From: Waddliaceae bacterium
Lineage (GTDB): Bacteria; Chlamydiota; Chlamydiia; Chlamydiales; GCA-2709385
Assembly (NCBI GenBank): GCA_002709385.1
Contig: PAQS01000005.1
Coordinates: forward strand, 1 to 39,152
DNA: 39,152 bases
Direction of reading: 5' to 3'
In this document: positions 1 through 9,215 of the stretch, piece after piece
How the letters are laid out: every line of letters begins with the position of its first letter
Numbering within the stretch: position 1 is the first letter of the stretch
The notes under the pieces: model-generated
Seen by the model: only the letters and a program-made list of their open reading frames with translations
Told to the model about the DNA's origin: nothing
Database searches by the model: none
Made by a program: the position numbers and the translations under genes

Positions 1-612
1 TTTCCACAAAGTTCAGGGCTTTCTGTTTCGTATGACTTAATATGCGCTGGTAAATTCTCTGTTGGGTTTTCGCTTACTAAATTTACCCAGTGCGGAATCT
101 CTACAGGCTGCTCATATAGATCTGCTTTAGGGGCTGCATCTACCCAGCGGCCATCTACATTCCAAATTGGCTTCCCATCTACAAAGCAACTATTGACAAC
201 GGCACCGTTATTATCAGAATACGTTGTCCATCCTGATACTTTTGTACCTTTGCTTACAATTAAAGCTGGCTTATTGTCTAAATCATATATTTTGCGAACT
301 TGGCCCTTTCCACAAAGTTCAGGGCTTTCTGTTTCGTAGGACTTAATATGCGCTGGTAAATTCTTTGTTGAGTTTTCGCTTACTAAATTTACCCAGTGCG
401 GAATCTCTACAGGCTGCTCATATAGGTCTGCTTTAGGAGCTGTATCTAACCAACGGCCATCTACATTCCAAATTGGCTTTCCATCAACAAAGCAACTATT
501 GACAACGGCACCGTTATTATCTTTGAATGTTTTCCACTCTGATACGTTAGCATCTTTATGCACAATAATGGCTGGTTTATTATCAGGTGTATACGTTTTA
601 CGAACTTCGTTT
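1..612 (-). repeat. Tandem 306-bp coding repeat (102 residues), at least two copies plus a diverged third
   Basis: Bases 1-306 and 307-612 are in register with a 306-bp period. The first 216 bases of each unit differ at about ten positions, while the remaining 90 bases differ heavily. A third, more diverged unit continues above 613 (matching the TTCCACA start at 614). Because the period is a multiple of three, the repeat is in frame and encodes a 102-residue module. More copies may lie beyond the left edge. Confidence 0.93.
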
Positions 613-2465
613 CTTCCACAAAAAGCACTATCTTCTGTTCTATATGCTCGAATATGTGCAGGAATACCTTTTACTTGCTCTTTCTGTACAAAACCAGGAA
701 CTTCTAACCAATTTGGAATAGACAAAGCTTCTTCATACAGAGGAGGTGGAACTTTTACTTTCTGATTGAAAATAACACCTACTGCATCATCTGTCTTAGA
801 AGCAATGTTAAAAGAATCTGTTTCTCCAGCATTCTCTGCCTTATTATGGAAAGCAAGAAGACTGGGTCCTACAGGGGTATCACGCGGATCTAAAGGGCTA
901 GTTAGCGGAAATTCACCCTCATGATCATCCCGAACAACAAAATTTGTAGGACCATTGGTAAGATAGCTGATACCCAAAGACCCAAGTAAGACACCTGTGA
1001 CAGCACCCGCCGCTACTGCGACTGGGTTGTTTGCTACCGCATCACTAACTTTAGCTATGATCCCTCTTAAGCCGCCAAAACCAGAATTAACTTGCGGTTC
1101 TAGGGGAGAGATATCTTCATGAAGAATCTCTGTTTCAAAATCATCAACATTATTTGATTCAGAGTCTGAAAGTTTCTCTTCTTTACGTTCAAAATCAGGG
1201 AGGAGTATAACATCAGGAAGATCTACTTTAGGAGGAGGAGTATAACCATCTAAAGGAACAACAATTTCTGGCGGAGAAAACGGAATAATTTGACTCTTTG
1301 CAGGATCTAAGGATCCCCCATTATCAATATCTTTTATCGATTCTTCTTCAGGAAGATTATCTATAACAACTGCTTCACCTATTTGATCTGTATTAGCAAG
1401 ATTAGGCTCTAATATCTTTGTATCTACTTCAGTTGGAGAATCTGTTGCTTCTTGAATTGATTCATTTACAGGTTCTTCTATACCGACATTACCAGGATCT
1501 GTAGAACCTAAAATAACAGGACTCGGCTTCGCAATTTGACAAAGCTTAAGCAAATCATGAGTCCCTTTTCCATCTCTAGATCCAAATGTAATAGGCTCTA
1601 CACCATAACGACGCAAAGGATTTATACGCTCCTTATTCTCATTTACTAAATGATTAAAGTGAGTAACTTTTGCAAAAAGCTTAATTAGGCTAGTATATGT
1701 CTCTTCACTGTAACTCCCTTCTGTAGATATACGATCTACAAGGGTGTTTTTTTCTTGAAGAAGCTCGTTATATAAAGCAGAGTTTTCTTTCCTTTTAAAA
1801 GTATTCAGGCCTAGTCGCTTGATAGACTTCACCCAATCAGGATGCTTATCTTTAGATTGAAGCTCTTTTTCCCTCTCTTGAACCCAAGCAATTGCTTCTT
1901 TCGTTCCTTCATTCACAACAAAATAAAATTTTGGGTTATCAGGTAACTTTCCATCTTCTTTTCTTAGAGAATTTGCTGATTCGTTTGTGACCTTACTCAG
2001 CATTCGATCGCATTTGTCCAAACCTGAAATCTCGTTAATCAGAGAAAAGATATCATGAGCACTAAAAGGCTTAGCTTGTGTTCCGATATGCCCCCTAAAA
2101 GGACTAAACTTCTTACGGTTCAAACGAATTTGTTTTAATAAATGACCATGATTGACTAATACATTTGACAGCTTATCTTGAAGATCCGAGCTTAAAGAAA
2201 ATTCACCTTCACTCCCATCATTGATCCATTTTTCGCGAGCTGTCTGTATTTCTTTTTGTAAACCATCTAAATCAGATTTTAGCCTTGTCTCTACTAAGTT
2301 ATAATCGAGAAAAGCATCACCTTTTAAACGATCCCAAAGGTTCTCATACCACTTTTTAGGAAGACCAAGCTGTAACGTATTTTCTTTCCCTGCAACTAAA
2401 TTGCGCAACAAAGAAGGAGAGTCATTTAAAGGGTTTTGGAACGAAAAGCTATCATTACTAGTCAT
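1..2465 (-). CDS. Large repeat-containing membrane protein, putative secreted effector (3' end beyond window)
   Basis: An open frame of 821 codons runs from an ATG at 2465 to the left edge with no stop that I can see, so the C terminus is missing. The start is preceded by AGGATCC 3-9 bases upstream, a fair ribosome site. I do not recognise the family. Residues 1 to about 330 are hydrophilic and probably helical or coiled. Residues about 330-470 are acidic and proline-rich (for example PFSPPEIVVP). One membrane-spanning stretch (PVAVAAGAVTGVLLGSLGI) lies near residues 478-500. From about residue 540 to the edge there is a tandem 102-residue repeat with conserved Cys (LCGK, NSCFVDG), IPHWVN and NVDGRW motifs. 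Short-range features and AT-rich flanks resemble chlamydial effectors or surface proteins, but that role is inference. It diverges from the MscS-family gene at 2717. Confidence 0.75.
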   Translation of the reverse strand, partial: MTSNDSFSFQNPLNDSPSLLRNLVAGKENTLQLGLPKKWYENLWDRLKGDAFLDYNLVETRLKSDLDGLQKEIQTAREKWINDGSEGEFSLSSDLQDKLSNVLVNHGHLLKQIRLNRKKFSPFRGHIGTQAKPFSAHDIFSLINEISGLDKCDRMLSKVTNESANSLRKEDGKLPDNPKFYFVVNEGTKEAIAWVQEREKELQSKDKHPDWVKSIKRLGLNTFKRKENSALYNELLQEKNTLVDRISTEGSYSEETYTSLIKLFAKVTHFNHLVNENKERINPLRRYGVEPITFGSRDGKGTHDLLKLCQIAKPSPVILGSTDPGNVGIEEPVNESIQEATDSPTEVDTKILEPNLANTDQIGEAVVIDNLPEEESIKDIDNGGSLDPAKSQIIPFSPPEIVVPLDGYTPPPKVDLPDVILLPDFERKEEKLSDSESNNVDDFETEILHEDISPLEPQVNSGFGGLRGIIAKVSDAVANNPVAVAAGAVTGVLLGSLGISYLTNGPTNFVVRDDHEGEFPLTSPLDPRDTPVGPSLLAFHNKAENAGETDSFNIASKTDDAVGVIFNQKVKVPPPLYEEALSIPNWLEVPGFVQKEQVKGIPAHIRAYRTEDSAFCGRNEVRKTYTPDNKPAIIVHKDANVSEWKTFKDNNGAVVNSCFVDGKPIWNVDGRWLDTAPKADLYEQPVEIPHWVNLVSENSTKNLPAHIKSYETESPELCGKGQVRKIYDLDNKPALIVSKGTKVSGWTTYSDNNGAVVNSCFVDGKPIWNVDGRWVDAAPKADLYEQPVEIPHWVNLVSENPTENLPAHIKSYETESPELCG

Positions 2466-2660
2466 ATTGGATCCTAAAAACAAATAAAGCGAATAATATT
2501 AACATAAATTACTTATATGTCTATATTTTAATAAACAAACCATAGATAAATCAAATTAATTTACAAAACATTAATAAAACACAAAATAAATTAACAAAAC
2601 CCCAAACTAAACATCTCATATTTTTCTTAATAAAAAAATCCTTTCGACTTTCTGGGAAAA

Positions 2661-2690
2661 TTGTTGTATTTCTTAAAAAGCAATTATAGT
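2661..2690 (+). promoter_or_regulatory. Candidate sigma70-type promoter for the MscS-family gene
   Basis: The divergent gap 2466-2716 is very AT-rich and has no gene. It contains TTGTTG at 2661-2666 and TATAGT at 2685-2690 with an 18-base spacer, 26 bases before the first ATG of the plus-strand gene. No convincing promoter for the minus-strand gene was pinned down in the same gap. The match is by eye only. Confidence 0.35.
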
Positions 2691-2716
2691 GTGAAGTTAC
2701 TAGATGATTTACATGT

Positions 2717-4888
2717 ATGGGTCTTCAAATGACTAAAATACGGCAAAAGAGTTCTCGGATTTTACTCTTTTTTCTTTATTTACCTTTCTGTTTATATGCA
2801 GCATCTGAGAATCAATGGGTAACACCTACGCCTTGGACAATAAAAAAGGGATGGTGGAAAGAATTAAACTCAGTTCCTAGAGAAGAACTACAGAAACGAG
2901 TAGCTGAGTTGAGTCAATCTTTACAAAGTTTAGAAAAAGCAGTCCCCGAAGAAAGCCAAAATTTAGTTAAGGTATCAGTTGATCGCTTTGTTACAAACTG
3001 CACGAAGTTTCTAGAGTTACGTGACTCTACAGCACTAAAAATTGAAGAAGCCCCTATTTTACTTGAGTCTTATACCGTTCATGATTTTTTATTAGCTGCG
3101 AAAGAAGTGAAATCTTATGAAGCTAGGCTCAAGGAAAGTACAGACGAGTTAAACCGCATCTCTCTCACTCATGAAAGACTTCTTCTTCAAATCGATCATT
3201 TGTACTCTGTTTACGAAAAAACTCCACAAAGATCTCTTCAAAGAACTATAGCAGGTCTAAATACCATGATTGCCATTTCTAACCGCGCAATCATTGAAGA
3301 AAGGATGCGTTTAAACCGGCAGCAACTTAACGGCATTGAAGAAGGGCTTGAATGGACAAAATCCATACTTACTGACGCAAAGGAGCTTCTTATTTTAGGT
3401 TCTTTGGATAAAGACAATTTGGATGAAGAACTGACCGCTCTTAACGTAAAAAAAGCTGTTCTTGATATTGAGTTACTACAAGCTGAAACAGAGCTTGCTT
3501 CCGGGAAAACAAATGCATTTGACACAAAGCCTTTGACGGCTGTTTCCAAGAGAATTACGTGGTCCATGGCGAATCTAGATGAACGATTTATTCATGCAAA
3601 ACAAGCTCTTAGCTTTCTTTTAGGGGGAAATTTGCAAGAAGAAATGGCTCAATCTTTTGTTAAGCAGTCAAATTCTTGGATTGAGGAGCTAGATGATTTA
3701 GATAAGAGAGTTAAAGAATGGAAAAGTCTTGTTCGTCGCGAGCAAGATGCAGCTGAAAAAGCTTTTTTAGTAGATGACAGTGCTTTTACTGACACGAATG
3801 GAAGCAATTACAAAGAACTTTTCTATCATCAGAAAGCAGTGCAAGAGTCTTTATTAAAAACAAGAGACCTAGAACTCGTTTTGTTTCAGTCTAGACAACT
3901 AGCTAACGTCGTTTTAGCAAAGTCTATTCAAGAACTGAATTGGTTTAGTGGAGCGAGTAACCGTGTTTATTTTGAGTTATCGAGCGTCTTAAGTACGGTA
4001 CATACAGTTCTCACCTATACATTATTCAGAATCAATGAAACACCTGTTACTCCACTTAAAATATTCACTTCTATTATCGTTTTTCTTCTTGCCTACGCTT
4101 GTTCTGTCGTTGTCCGACATATTTTTACTAAAGTAGCCAAAGATCGAAAACACATCTCCGAATCTTCCGCCTATACTTTCAAACGAGTGACTCATTACTC
4201 TATCCTTATGATTGGTGCTGTATCTGCCTTAAGCTCTTTAGGTGTTGATTTTTCCAATCTTTTAATCATCGCTGGGGCATTGAGTGTCGGTATCGGATTT
4301 GGTCTCCAAGGAATTGTAAATAATTTCTTAGGTGGCTTGATTGTTCTGTTTGATCGAAAGTTACGTGTTGGTGATTGTATTGAGCTTTCCACTGGGGAAA
4401 TGGGAAACATTACAGAAGTGAACGTCCAAAACACCGTTATTCGTACCTTTACTGGTCATGATATCCTTGTTCCGAATTCCGATATCATCACTCGCCAATT
4501 AACAAATTGGACTCTTCGCGACCAGTTTGCTCGTTTTCATCTACCCTTTGGAGTTTCCTACGGATCCGATAAAGAAAAAGTACGAGAAGTGATTAGCGAA
4601 GCTGCGAAGCGTATTGATGAATCTGTTATTGGACATAGAAATCTACCTGATCCCAATGTTTGGCTGGTTGGATTTGGCGATAATTCCCTCGATTTCGAAC
4701 TTGTTGTATGGGTAGATTTCAGTCGAAGCAAGAAAAGACAATCGTCATTAAAAGCTGCTTATTTCTGGGAAATCGAAACCGCTTTAAGAGAGAACAATAT
4801 AGAAATACCATTTCCACAGAGAGACTTACATATTCGCTCTAGTAATGTAGATTTTTCCAAAGTAAACAATGAAAATTCAAGTAATTAA
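2717..4888 (+). CDS. Large MscS-family mechanosensitive channel with long periplasmic domain
   Basis: This 723-residue protein is a mechanosensitive ion channel of the MscS superfamily, which opens under membrane tension to release solutes on osmotic downshock. A signal peptide is visible (KIRQKSSR, then a hydrophobic core ending around LYAAS). Residues about 40-430 are a hydrophilic, coiled-coil-rich extracytoplasmic region, as in the larger MscK/YbiO-type members. Membrane helices follow near 450-480 and 490-520. The pore helix and beta-domain signature (GALSVGIGFGLQGIVNNF, then FDRKLRVGD) lies near 530-570, with a cytoplasmic C-terminal domain to the end. Neither ATG (2717 or 2729) has a clean ribosome site; both give the same signal peptide. 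The antiporter gene starts 5 bp after the stop, so the two are probably co-transcribed. Confidence 0.9.
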   Translation: MGLQMTKIRQKSSRILLFFLYLPFCLYAASENQWVTPTPWTIKKGWWKELNSVPREELQKRVAELSQSLQSLEKAVPEESQNLVKVSVDRFVTNCTKFLELRDSTALKIEEAPILLESYTVHDFLLAAKEVKSYEARLKESTDELNRISLTHERLLLQIDHLYSVYEKTPQRSLQRTIAGLNTMIAISNRAIIEERMRLNRQQLNGIEEGLEWTKSILTDAKELLILGSLDKDNLDEELTALNVKKAVLDIELLQAETELASGKTNAFDTKPLTAVSKRITWSMANLDERFIHAKQALSFLLGGNLQEEMAQSFVKQSNSWIEELDDLDKRVKEWKSLVRREQDAAEKAFLVDDSAFTDTNGSNYKELFYHQKAVQESLLKTRDLELVLFQSRQLANVVLAKSIQELNWFSGASNRVYFELSSVLSTVHTVLTYTLFRINETPVTPLKIFTSIIVFLLAYACSVVVRHIFTKVAKDRKHISESSAYTFKRVTHYSILMIGAVSALSSLGVDFSNLLIIAGALSVGIGFGLQGIVNNFLGGLIVLFDRKLRVGDCIELSTGEMGNITEVNVQNTVIRTFTGHDILVPNSDIITRQLTNWTLRDQFARFHLPFGVSYGSDKEKVREVISEAAKRIDESVIGHRNLPDPNVWLVGFGDNSLDFELVVWVDFSRSKKRQSSLKAAYFWEIETALRENNIEIPFPQRDLHIRSSNVDFSKVNNENSSN

Positions 4889-4893
4889 AGAAT

Positions 4894-6066
4894 ATGTATA
4901 TTGACCCTTTAATTCCTGTACTTGTTACCACCGCCTTTGCAATCGTTTTATTAAGCTTTCTTATGAGAGTCTTCCGTCAACCACACGTCATTGTATATCT
5001 TTGTGTAGGGGTAGTTCTTGGGCCGCATTTTTTGAAGGTTGTTGTAGAGCAAGAAGCATTGAATCGTGCCGGGGCTTTCGGAGTAATCTTTCTTCTATTC
5101 TTCATAGGTATGGAAGTTTCTCCAAAACGTTTAGTGGAAAATTGGGTTGTTTCTGTTCTAGGAACTATTTTACAAGTACTCATCAGCGTACTCGCTACAG
5201 CCCTCTTAGGTTATTTTCTTGCTTGGTCTTTTTCTCAAATCGTCTTTTTTGGTTTTGTAACAAGTCTAAGTAGTACAGCTGTGGTATTAAAACTGCTTGA
5301 AGATTGGAAAGAAATCCATACGGATGTTGGACAAGATGTTTTAGGAATATTGATTGTTCAAGATTTGATTGTTGTTCCTATGTTTATCATTTTACAATTC
5401 ATAGGAGGAACCCTTCCGAGCACCCAAGAAATTTTCATACAAGCCTTAGGCGGTGTTGCAGTTCTTTCCTTCGCCGCTTGGTTGATTGTTAAAGAAGAAA
5501 TTCATCTTCCTTTTATTCAGCAGATTGAAAAAGACCATGAAATGCAAATTTTTATTGCCCTTGGAATCTGTTTTGGTGTGGCAATGTTAACTGGTTTTCT
5601 AGGGCTTTCTGCCCCATTGGGTGCTTTTCTTGCAGGAATGATTATTTCAACAGCAAAGCAAACTCATTGGGTTTGCCAAAGTCTTTCTTCCTTTCGAACT
5701 GTCTTTATGGCACTTTTTTTCGTATCTATAGGGATGATGATTGACTTGAGTTTCATTAAACAGTACATTTGGCAAATATTCTTTTTAGTTCTTGCTGCAA
5801 CCGCTACCAATACCTTGATTAACGCAGCTATTCTGTATGTTCTTGGCGCTCCTAAAGGAGCGAGTTTATACGGAGGCTCTCTTCTTTCACAATTGGGAGA
5901 GTTTAGCTTTGTGATTGCAGCGCTCGGACTACAGATGGGGATTGTAGGTTTAACTGCATATCAAATCACGATATCAGTGACCGCATTAACTCTTCTTATG
6001 AGTCCTTTTTGGGTAGCAGGAACGAAATATGTGACCAATATTTCTAAAGAAGAATTACATCTTTAA
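4894..6066 (+). CDS. KefB-type monovalent cation:proton antiporter (CPA2), no RCK domain
   Basis: This 390-residue integral membrane protein has about twelve hydrophobic segments across its whole length. It belongs to the CPA2 sodium/potassium-proton exchanger family: LSSTAVVLKLLED near residue 130, the GQDVLGILIVQDLIVVP segment near 145-165, and GLSAPLGAFLAGMIIS near 228 are all characteristic. It moves K+ or Na+ against protons across the inner membrane. Full-length KefB/KefC carry a C-terminal nucleotide-binding RCK (TrkA-N) domain; this protein ends at the membrane part, so ligand gating of that kind is absent or supplied by another protein. It follows the MscS-family gene by 5 bp, which suggests a joint role in osmotic or potassium balance. 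Confidence 0.9.
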   Translation: MYIDPLIPVLVTTAFAIVLLSFLMRVFRQPHVIVYLCVGVVLGPHFLKVVVEQEALNRAGAFGVIFLLFFIGMEVSPKRLVENWVVSVLGTILQVLISVLATALLGYFLAWSFSQIVFFGFVTSLSSTAVVLKLLEDWKEIHTDVGQDVLGILIVQDLIVVPMFIILQFIGGTLPSTQEIFIQALGGVAVLSFAAWLIVKEEIHLPFIQQIEKDHEMQIFIALGICFGVAMLTGFLGLSAPLGAFLAGMIISTAKQTHWVCQSLSSFRTVFMALFFVSIGMMIDLSFIKQYIWQIFFLVLAATATNTLINAAILYVLGAPKGASLYGGSLLSQLGEFSFVIAALGLQMGIVGLTAYQITISVTALTLLMSPFWVAGTKYVTNISKEELHL

Positions 6067-6149
6067 TCTCTGAGATTTTACTAGTTTTTATACGTAAATA
6101 TGCTAGAATTTTTCTCTTTCACACCGCAAAAATATAAAGTGGTTTTGTT

Positions 6150-7355
6150 TTGATTTACCGTATTTTAGCACCCCTTGTGGCTATCATTCTTTTAATGCTT
6201 GGAAACGGCTTCTTCGTAAGTTTTACAAGTTTGCGCCTCCATGATCTCGCTTATGAAGAGTGGATTATTGGTATTGTGAACTCTGCTTACTATTTGGGTA
6301 TGCTCACTGGGGCTGCTCAAGCAGAAAAAATCATTAACCGAGTTGGGCATATACGTGCCTATGCTGCTTATGCAGGAATTGGTACTGCAGGGCTCATGGC
6401 TCAGGGTATGTTTGTTCACCCCCTTGCTTGGGTTTTCTTGCGAGGAATCAACGGTTTCTGTATCGCTGTCTACTATGTTGTTGTAGAAAGTTGGTTTTTG
6501 AGTACTGCAACTGCGTCGACTAGAGGAGCTATTCTTTCTATTTATATGGCCTCTTTGTACTTAAGCCAGTCTGCTAGTCAGTTTATTTTAAACTTCATCA
6601 ACCTCGACAGTGCGGAACCGTTTATGGTTACGGCTCTTTTAGGGGCGCTTTCTGCTGTACCCATTACTTTAACGAAGCTTCCTAGTCCGCATCTTGACGA
6701 ATCTTCAGGGCATTCACTGAAAACCTTGTTCAAGAAAAGTCCTTTTGGCTTCTCAGGTTGCTTAATTTCTGGACTCATTTTGAGCTCAATCTACAGCTTC
6801 GCACCTCTGTATGCTGCTTCTAACAACTACTCTGTTGCTGGAATCATGAGTGTATGCATTTTAGGTGGGGTTACTCTTCAATGGCCAATGGGTAAACTGT
6901 CCGATATTCTGGACCGCCGTAAGGTTCTTTTTGGAGTTACTGCGGCAACAATGCTTCAGTCTCTCTTTATTATCTGTTTTGACCCTGTTGACCTTTGGGT
7001 CTATATCTCTATTTACATCTTAGGTGGTCTAATTTTCACACTATACCCCTTATCTATAACTGAGGTTTGTGACCGTTTGCAGCCAAATGATATTACTAAA
7101 GCGACAGGAATGCTCCTTTTAGCCTACGGTTTTGGAGCCGTTTTAGGTCCTTTATTGACCCCTATTTCTGTGGATTTTGCTCCTTCGTACGGACTATTCC
7201 TGTTCATCCTTCTGAACACCTTAGTTCTTATGGGTATCGGTATACGATCGTTTATCTCTCGTGATCCTGTACCTGAAGATTTACAAGGGGATTTTGTTCC
7301 ATTACCAAGGGTGTCAGCTGTAGCTTACGAGCTTGACCCTCGAAACGAATCTTAA
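6150..7355 (+). CDS. MFS transporter, YcaD-like
   Basis: This 401-residue major facilitator superfamily carrier has about twelve membrane segments. The pattern WIIGIVNSAYYLGMLTG followed by YVVVESWFLSTATASTRGA resembles the YcaD branch of MFS permeases, whose substrate is unknown to me. A typical intracellular-loop motif (GKLSDILDRRKVL, near residues 249-261) precedes the second six-helix half. The frame opens after an in-frame stop at 6135, and the only reasonable start is TTG at 6150, with a weak AAAGTGG upstream. The ending is hydrophilic (to residue 401). It converges on the small MscS gene, sharing a strong hairpin terminator. Confidence 0.85.
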   Translation: MIYRILAPLVAIILLMLGNGFFVSFTSLRLHDLAYEEWIIGIVNSAYYLGMLTGAAQAEKIINRVGHIRAYAAYAGIGTAGLMAQGMFVHPLAWVFLRGINGFCIAVYYVVVESWFLSTATASTRGAILSIYMASLYLSQSASQFILNFINLDSAEPFMVTALLGALSAVPITLTKLPSPHLDESSGHSLKTLFKKSPFGFSGCLISGLILSSIYSFAPLYAASNNYSVAGIMSVCILGGVTLQWPMGKLSDILDRRKVLFGVTAATMLQSLFIICFDPVDLWVYISIYILGGLIFTLYPLSITEVCDRLQPNDITKATGMLLLAYGFGAVLGPLLTPISVDFAPSYGLFLFILLNTLVLMGIGIRSFISRDPVPEDLQGDFVPLPRVSAVAYELDPRNES

Positions 7356-7364
7356 AAAATTACC

Positions 7365-7412
7365 AATGAGTCACAGAGAAAGTGTTTTCTCACTTCTTCT
7401 CTGTGACTCATT
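7365..7412. terminator. Strong bidirectional hairpin terminator between convergent genes
   Basis: AATGAGTCACAGAGAA (7365-7380) pairs perfectly with TTCTCTGTGACTCATT (7397-7412). An inner AGTG/CACT stem closes a TTTTCT loop. It lies between the stop of the MFS gene (7355) and the stop of the minus-strand mscS gene (7437), so it can serve both. The CACAGAGA/TCTCTGTG core recurs in other gaps of this window. Confidence 0.85.
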
Positions 7413-7436
7413 AGTGAAATGATGATCTATTTTTAA

Positions 7437-8270
7437 CTACCGCGCTTCTTCCGATACCCCTGGTATCACTAAATGCGGATAAGGAATCACACAACCAGCC
7501 CCTTCTACCGCTTCAAGCACTAATTCGAATAACTCAAAACGTACCTTCGCATAATCTGTAGGCACAACCCAAGCACGCAAAGTAAGCTCTATCCCACTAT
7601 CAGCCATATCACTCATTACCACCTGTGCTTCTGGCTGATTCAGGATTTTTTCATGCTTTACCGCTACCTCCATCAAAGCAGCTTTTGCATCTCGAATACT
7701 ATCTTGATAACGAATAAGAACGGGGATATCGATACGTCTTTCTGGATACCCTGTAAAATTCGTGATCACACAGCTCATAGCTAAACTATTAGGCAAAACA
7801 ATTTTTTTACCATCTAAACTCTTCAGCACAGTTTGGAAAAAATCAATAGATTGTACCCTTCCACTCTGCCCTGCAATATCTACATAATCACCATCTCGAA
7901 ACGGACGTTTCACCAAAAGAACAATACCTGCTGTCAATTGTGCTAATTGATCTTTTAAACCTAAGCCAACAGCCAGCGCAGCACCTCCTAATACGGTAAG
8001 AAACGAGTTGGTATCAACCCCCATTTCAGATAAAGCTGCCATTGCTACAAGAGTTAGAAAAGCATAAAAAAGCAGATTATCTAAAAAATAAAGTGTTGCT
8101 TTATTGATTTTCGATTGCCGAAGAGCTTGCCCGAATGCTTTCGATGCAACAATCGCAATACACCAACCAATAAGGAGAATAAAAGCGCCCTTGACAAACG
8201 CAATAAAAACCCCAATGAGTTCCGTCTCAAAAAGAGATGAAAACCTATTAAGCTCCTGCTCCTCAATCAT
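7437..8270 (-). CDS. mscS: Small-conductance mechanosensitive channel MscS
   Basis: At 277 residues this is close to the size of E. coli MscS (286). It has three N-terminal membrane helices (about 20-42, 60-84 and the pore helix near 88-118) and the pore signature GGAALAVGLGLKDQLAQL followed by KRPFRDGDYVDI, then the beta and C-terminal cytoplasmic domains. It forms a homo-heptameric tension-gated pore in the inner membrane. It is the second MscS-superfamily protein within 6 kb, but short and without the large periplasmic region of the other. The ATG at 8270 is preceded by GGAGAG. nadE starts upstream on the same strand and ends 34 bp before it, so they may share a transcript. Confidence 0.92.
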   Translation of the reverse strand: MIEEQELNRFSSLFETELIGVFIAFVKGAFILLIGWCIAIVASKAFGQALRQSKINKATLYFLDNLLFYAFLTLVAMAALSEMGVDTNSFLTVLGGAALAVGLGLKDQLAQLTAGIVLLVKRPFRDGDYVDIAGQSGRVQSIDFFQTVLKSLDGKKIVLPNSLAMSCVITNFTGYPERRIDIPVLIRYQDSIRDAKAALMEVAVKHEKILNQPEAQVVMSDMADSGIELTLRAWVVPTDYAKVRFELFELVLEAVEGAGCVIPYPHLVIPGVSEEAR

Positions 8271-8303
8271 CTCTCCAAAAATCCTCTATAAAAACGCAGA
8301 AAA

Positions 8304-9215
8304 CTAAGACAAGAAAGCTGTAATAGGTGCTGCAGGTGGATGAATAATTTCCATTTTATACTTGGCCATACGGTTTCTTTTTTCTAAATCGTTTAGAAGG
8401 TCTTCAGAACACAGAAATTTTTCTTTAGAAAACTCCGCTTGATATTCTGCTAAATCACGGTTGATAAGAGCTTGCACTTGTGGGTGTATATGCAGCTCTT
8501 CCCAACTTAGTCCTTGATTTAATCCTTCTGTAACGAGTTCGACCAAGTCATAACTATACCCTAAATCTTTAAAATCACTCTGATCAGGCTCTAATCCTGC
8601 CGTCGGAGTGCGTTCAGCTAAAGCTTCAAAACCTAAGAAAGCCGCCATTTGACGTACTAAACGCTTAGGAAGATTGGCAATAGGGCTTAGATGCACAGCG
8701 CCATCACCAAATAAAGTATAATATCCTATCCCAAAATCTTCATCTCGATTCCCCGTTCCAGCCACAATCTTATTTTCACATGCGGCTTTAGTTGAGAGAA
8801 CATTGGCTCTAATACGAGACATCATATTTCCCAAGTGTAGCTGTGAAGAGAAGGCTTCTGGATTAGAATGTCGATGAGCATCAACTAGAGAATGAATTTC
8901 AATACACTCATAACGAATATTTAATGATTCTGCTACTGATCTAGCGTCAGTTTCATCATCCGAATGATTTGTGTGACTAGGTAAAATTAAACCAAGCAAT
9001 TCAAGTTTATGCTCACTTGATTGATTATGCCGTAAAAATGCTCGTTGCAGAATTGCTGCTGTGCTTGTGGAGTCTACTCCACCCGATAAACCAAGAACTG
9101 CCCCAGTTTTACCCATTTCTAAAAGTTTACGAACAACAAAACTCCCAATTTCGTCCGCAACTTTTTCCGGATCAATTTCTAATAATTGAATAGGGTTCAA
9201 TAACTTGTCTTGCAC
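8304..9215 (-). CDS. nadE: NAD synthetase
   Basis: This 303-residue enzyme makes NAD+ from deamido-NAD, ATP and an ammonia source. The PP-loop (SGGVDS, residues 44-49) binds ATP pyrophosphate. The GTGNRDEDFGIGYYT and GDGAVHLSPIANLPK segments and TAGLEPDQSDFKDLGY are characteristic of the NadE synthetase domain. No glutaminase (nitrilase-like) domain is present, so it is the ammonia-dependent form or uses a separate amidotransferase. The start codon is GTG at 9215, overlapping the last base of the yaaA stop codon, so translation is probably coupled to yaaA. A C-terminal hydrophobic tail (HPPAAPITAFLS) ends the protein. Confidence 0.93.
   Translation of the reverse strand: MQDKLLNPIQLLEIDPEKVADEIGSFVVRKLLEMGKTGAVLGLSGGVDSTSTAAILQRAFLRHNQSSEHKLELLGLILPSHTNHSDDETDARSVAESLNIRYECIEIHSLVDAHRHSNPEAFSSQLHLGNMMSRIRANVLSTKAACENKIVAGTGNRDEDFGIGYYTLFGDGAVHLSPIANLPKRLVRQMAAFLGFEALAERTPTAGLEPDQSDFKDLGYSYDLVELVTEGLNQGLSWEELHIHPQVQALINRDLAEYQAEFSKEKFLCSEDLLNDLEKRNRMAKYKMEIIHPPAAPITAFLS

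Noticed and set aside
1-620. Repeated sequence blocks considered as a CRISPR array or mobile repeat
   Set aside because: The period is 306 bases, in frame, with diverging internal stretches in a long open frame; it is a protein repeat.
499-765. 88-codon plus-strand open frame
   Set aside because: It lies wholly opposite the large minus-strand gene, has no ribosome site and encodes no recognisable protein; it is a shadow.
5001-5492. Plus-strand out-of-frame open stretches inside the antiporter gene
   Set aside because: They are out of frame with a well-conserved membrane protein and rich in Cys/Arg/Ser, as expected of a shifted hydrophobic gene.
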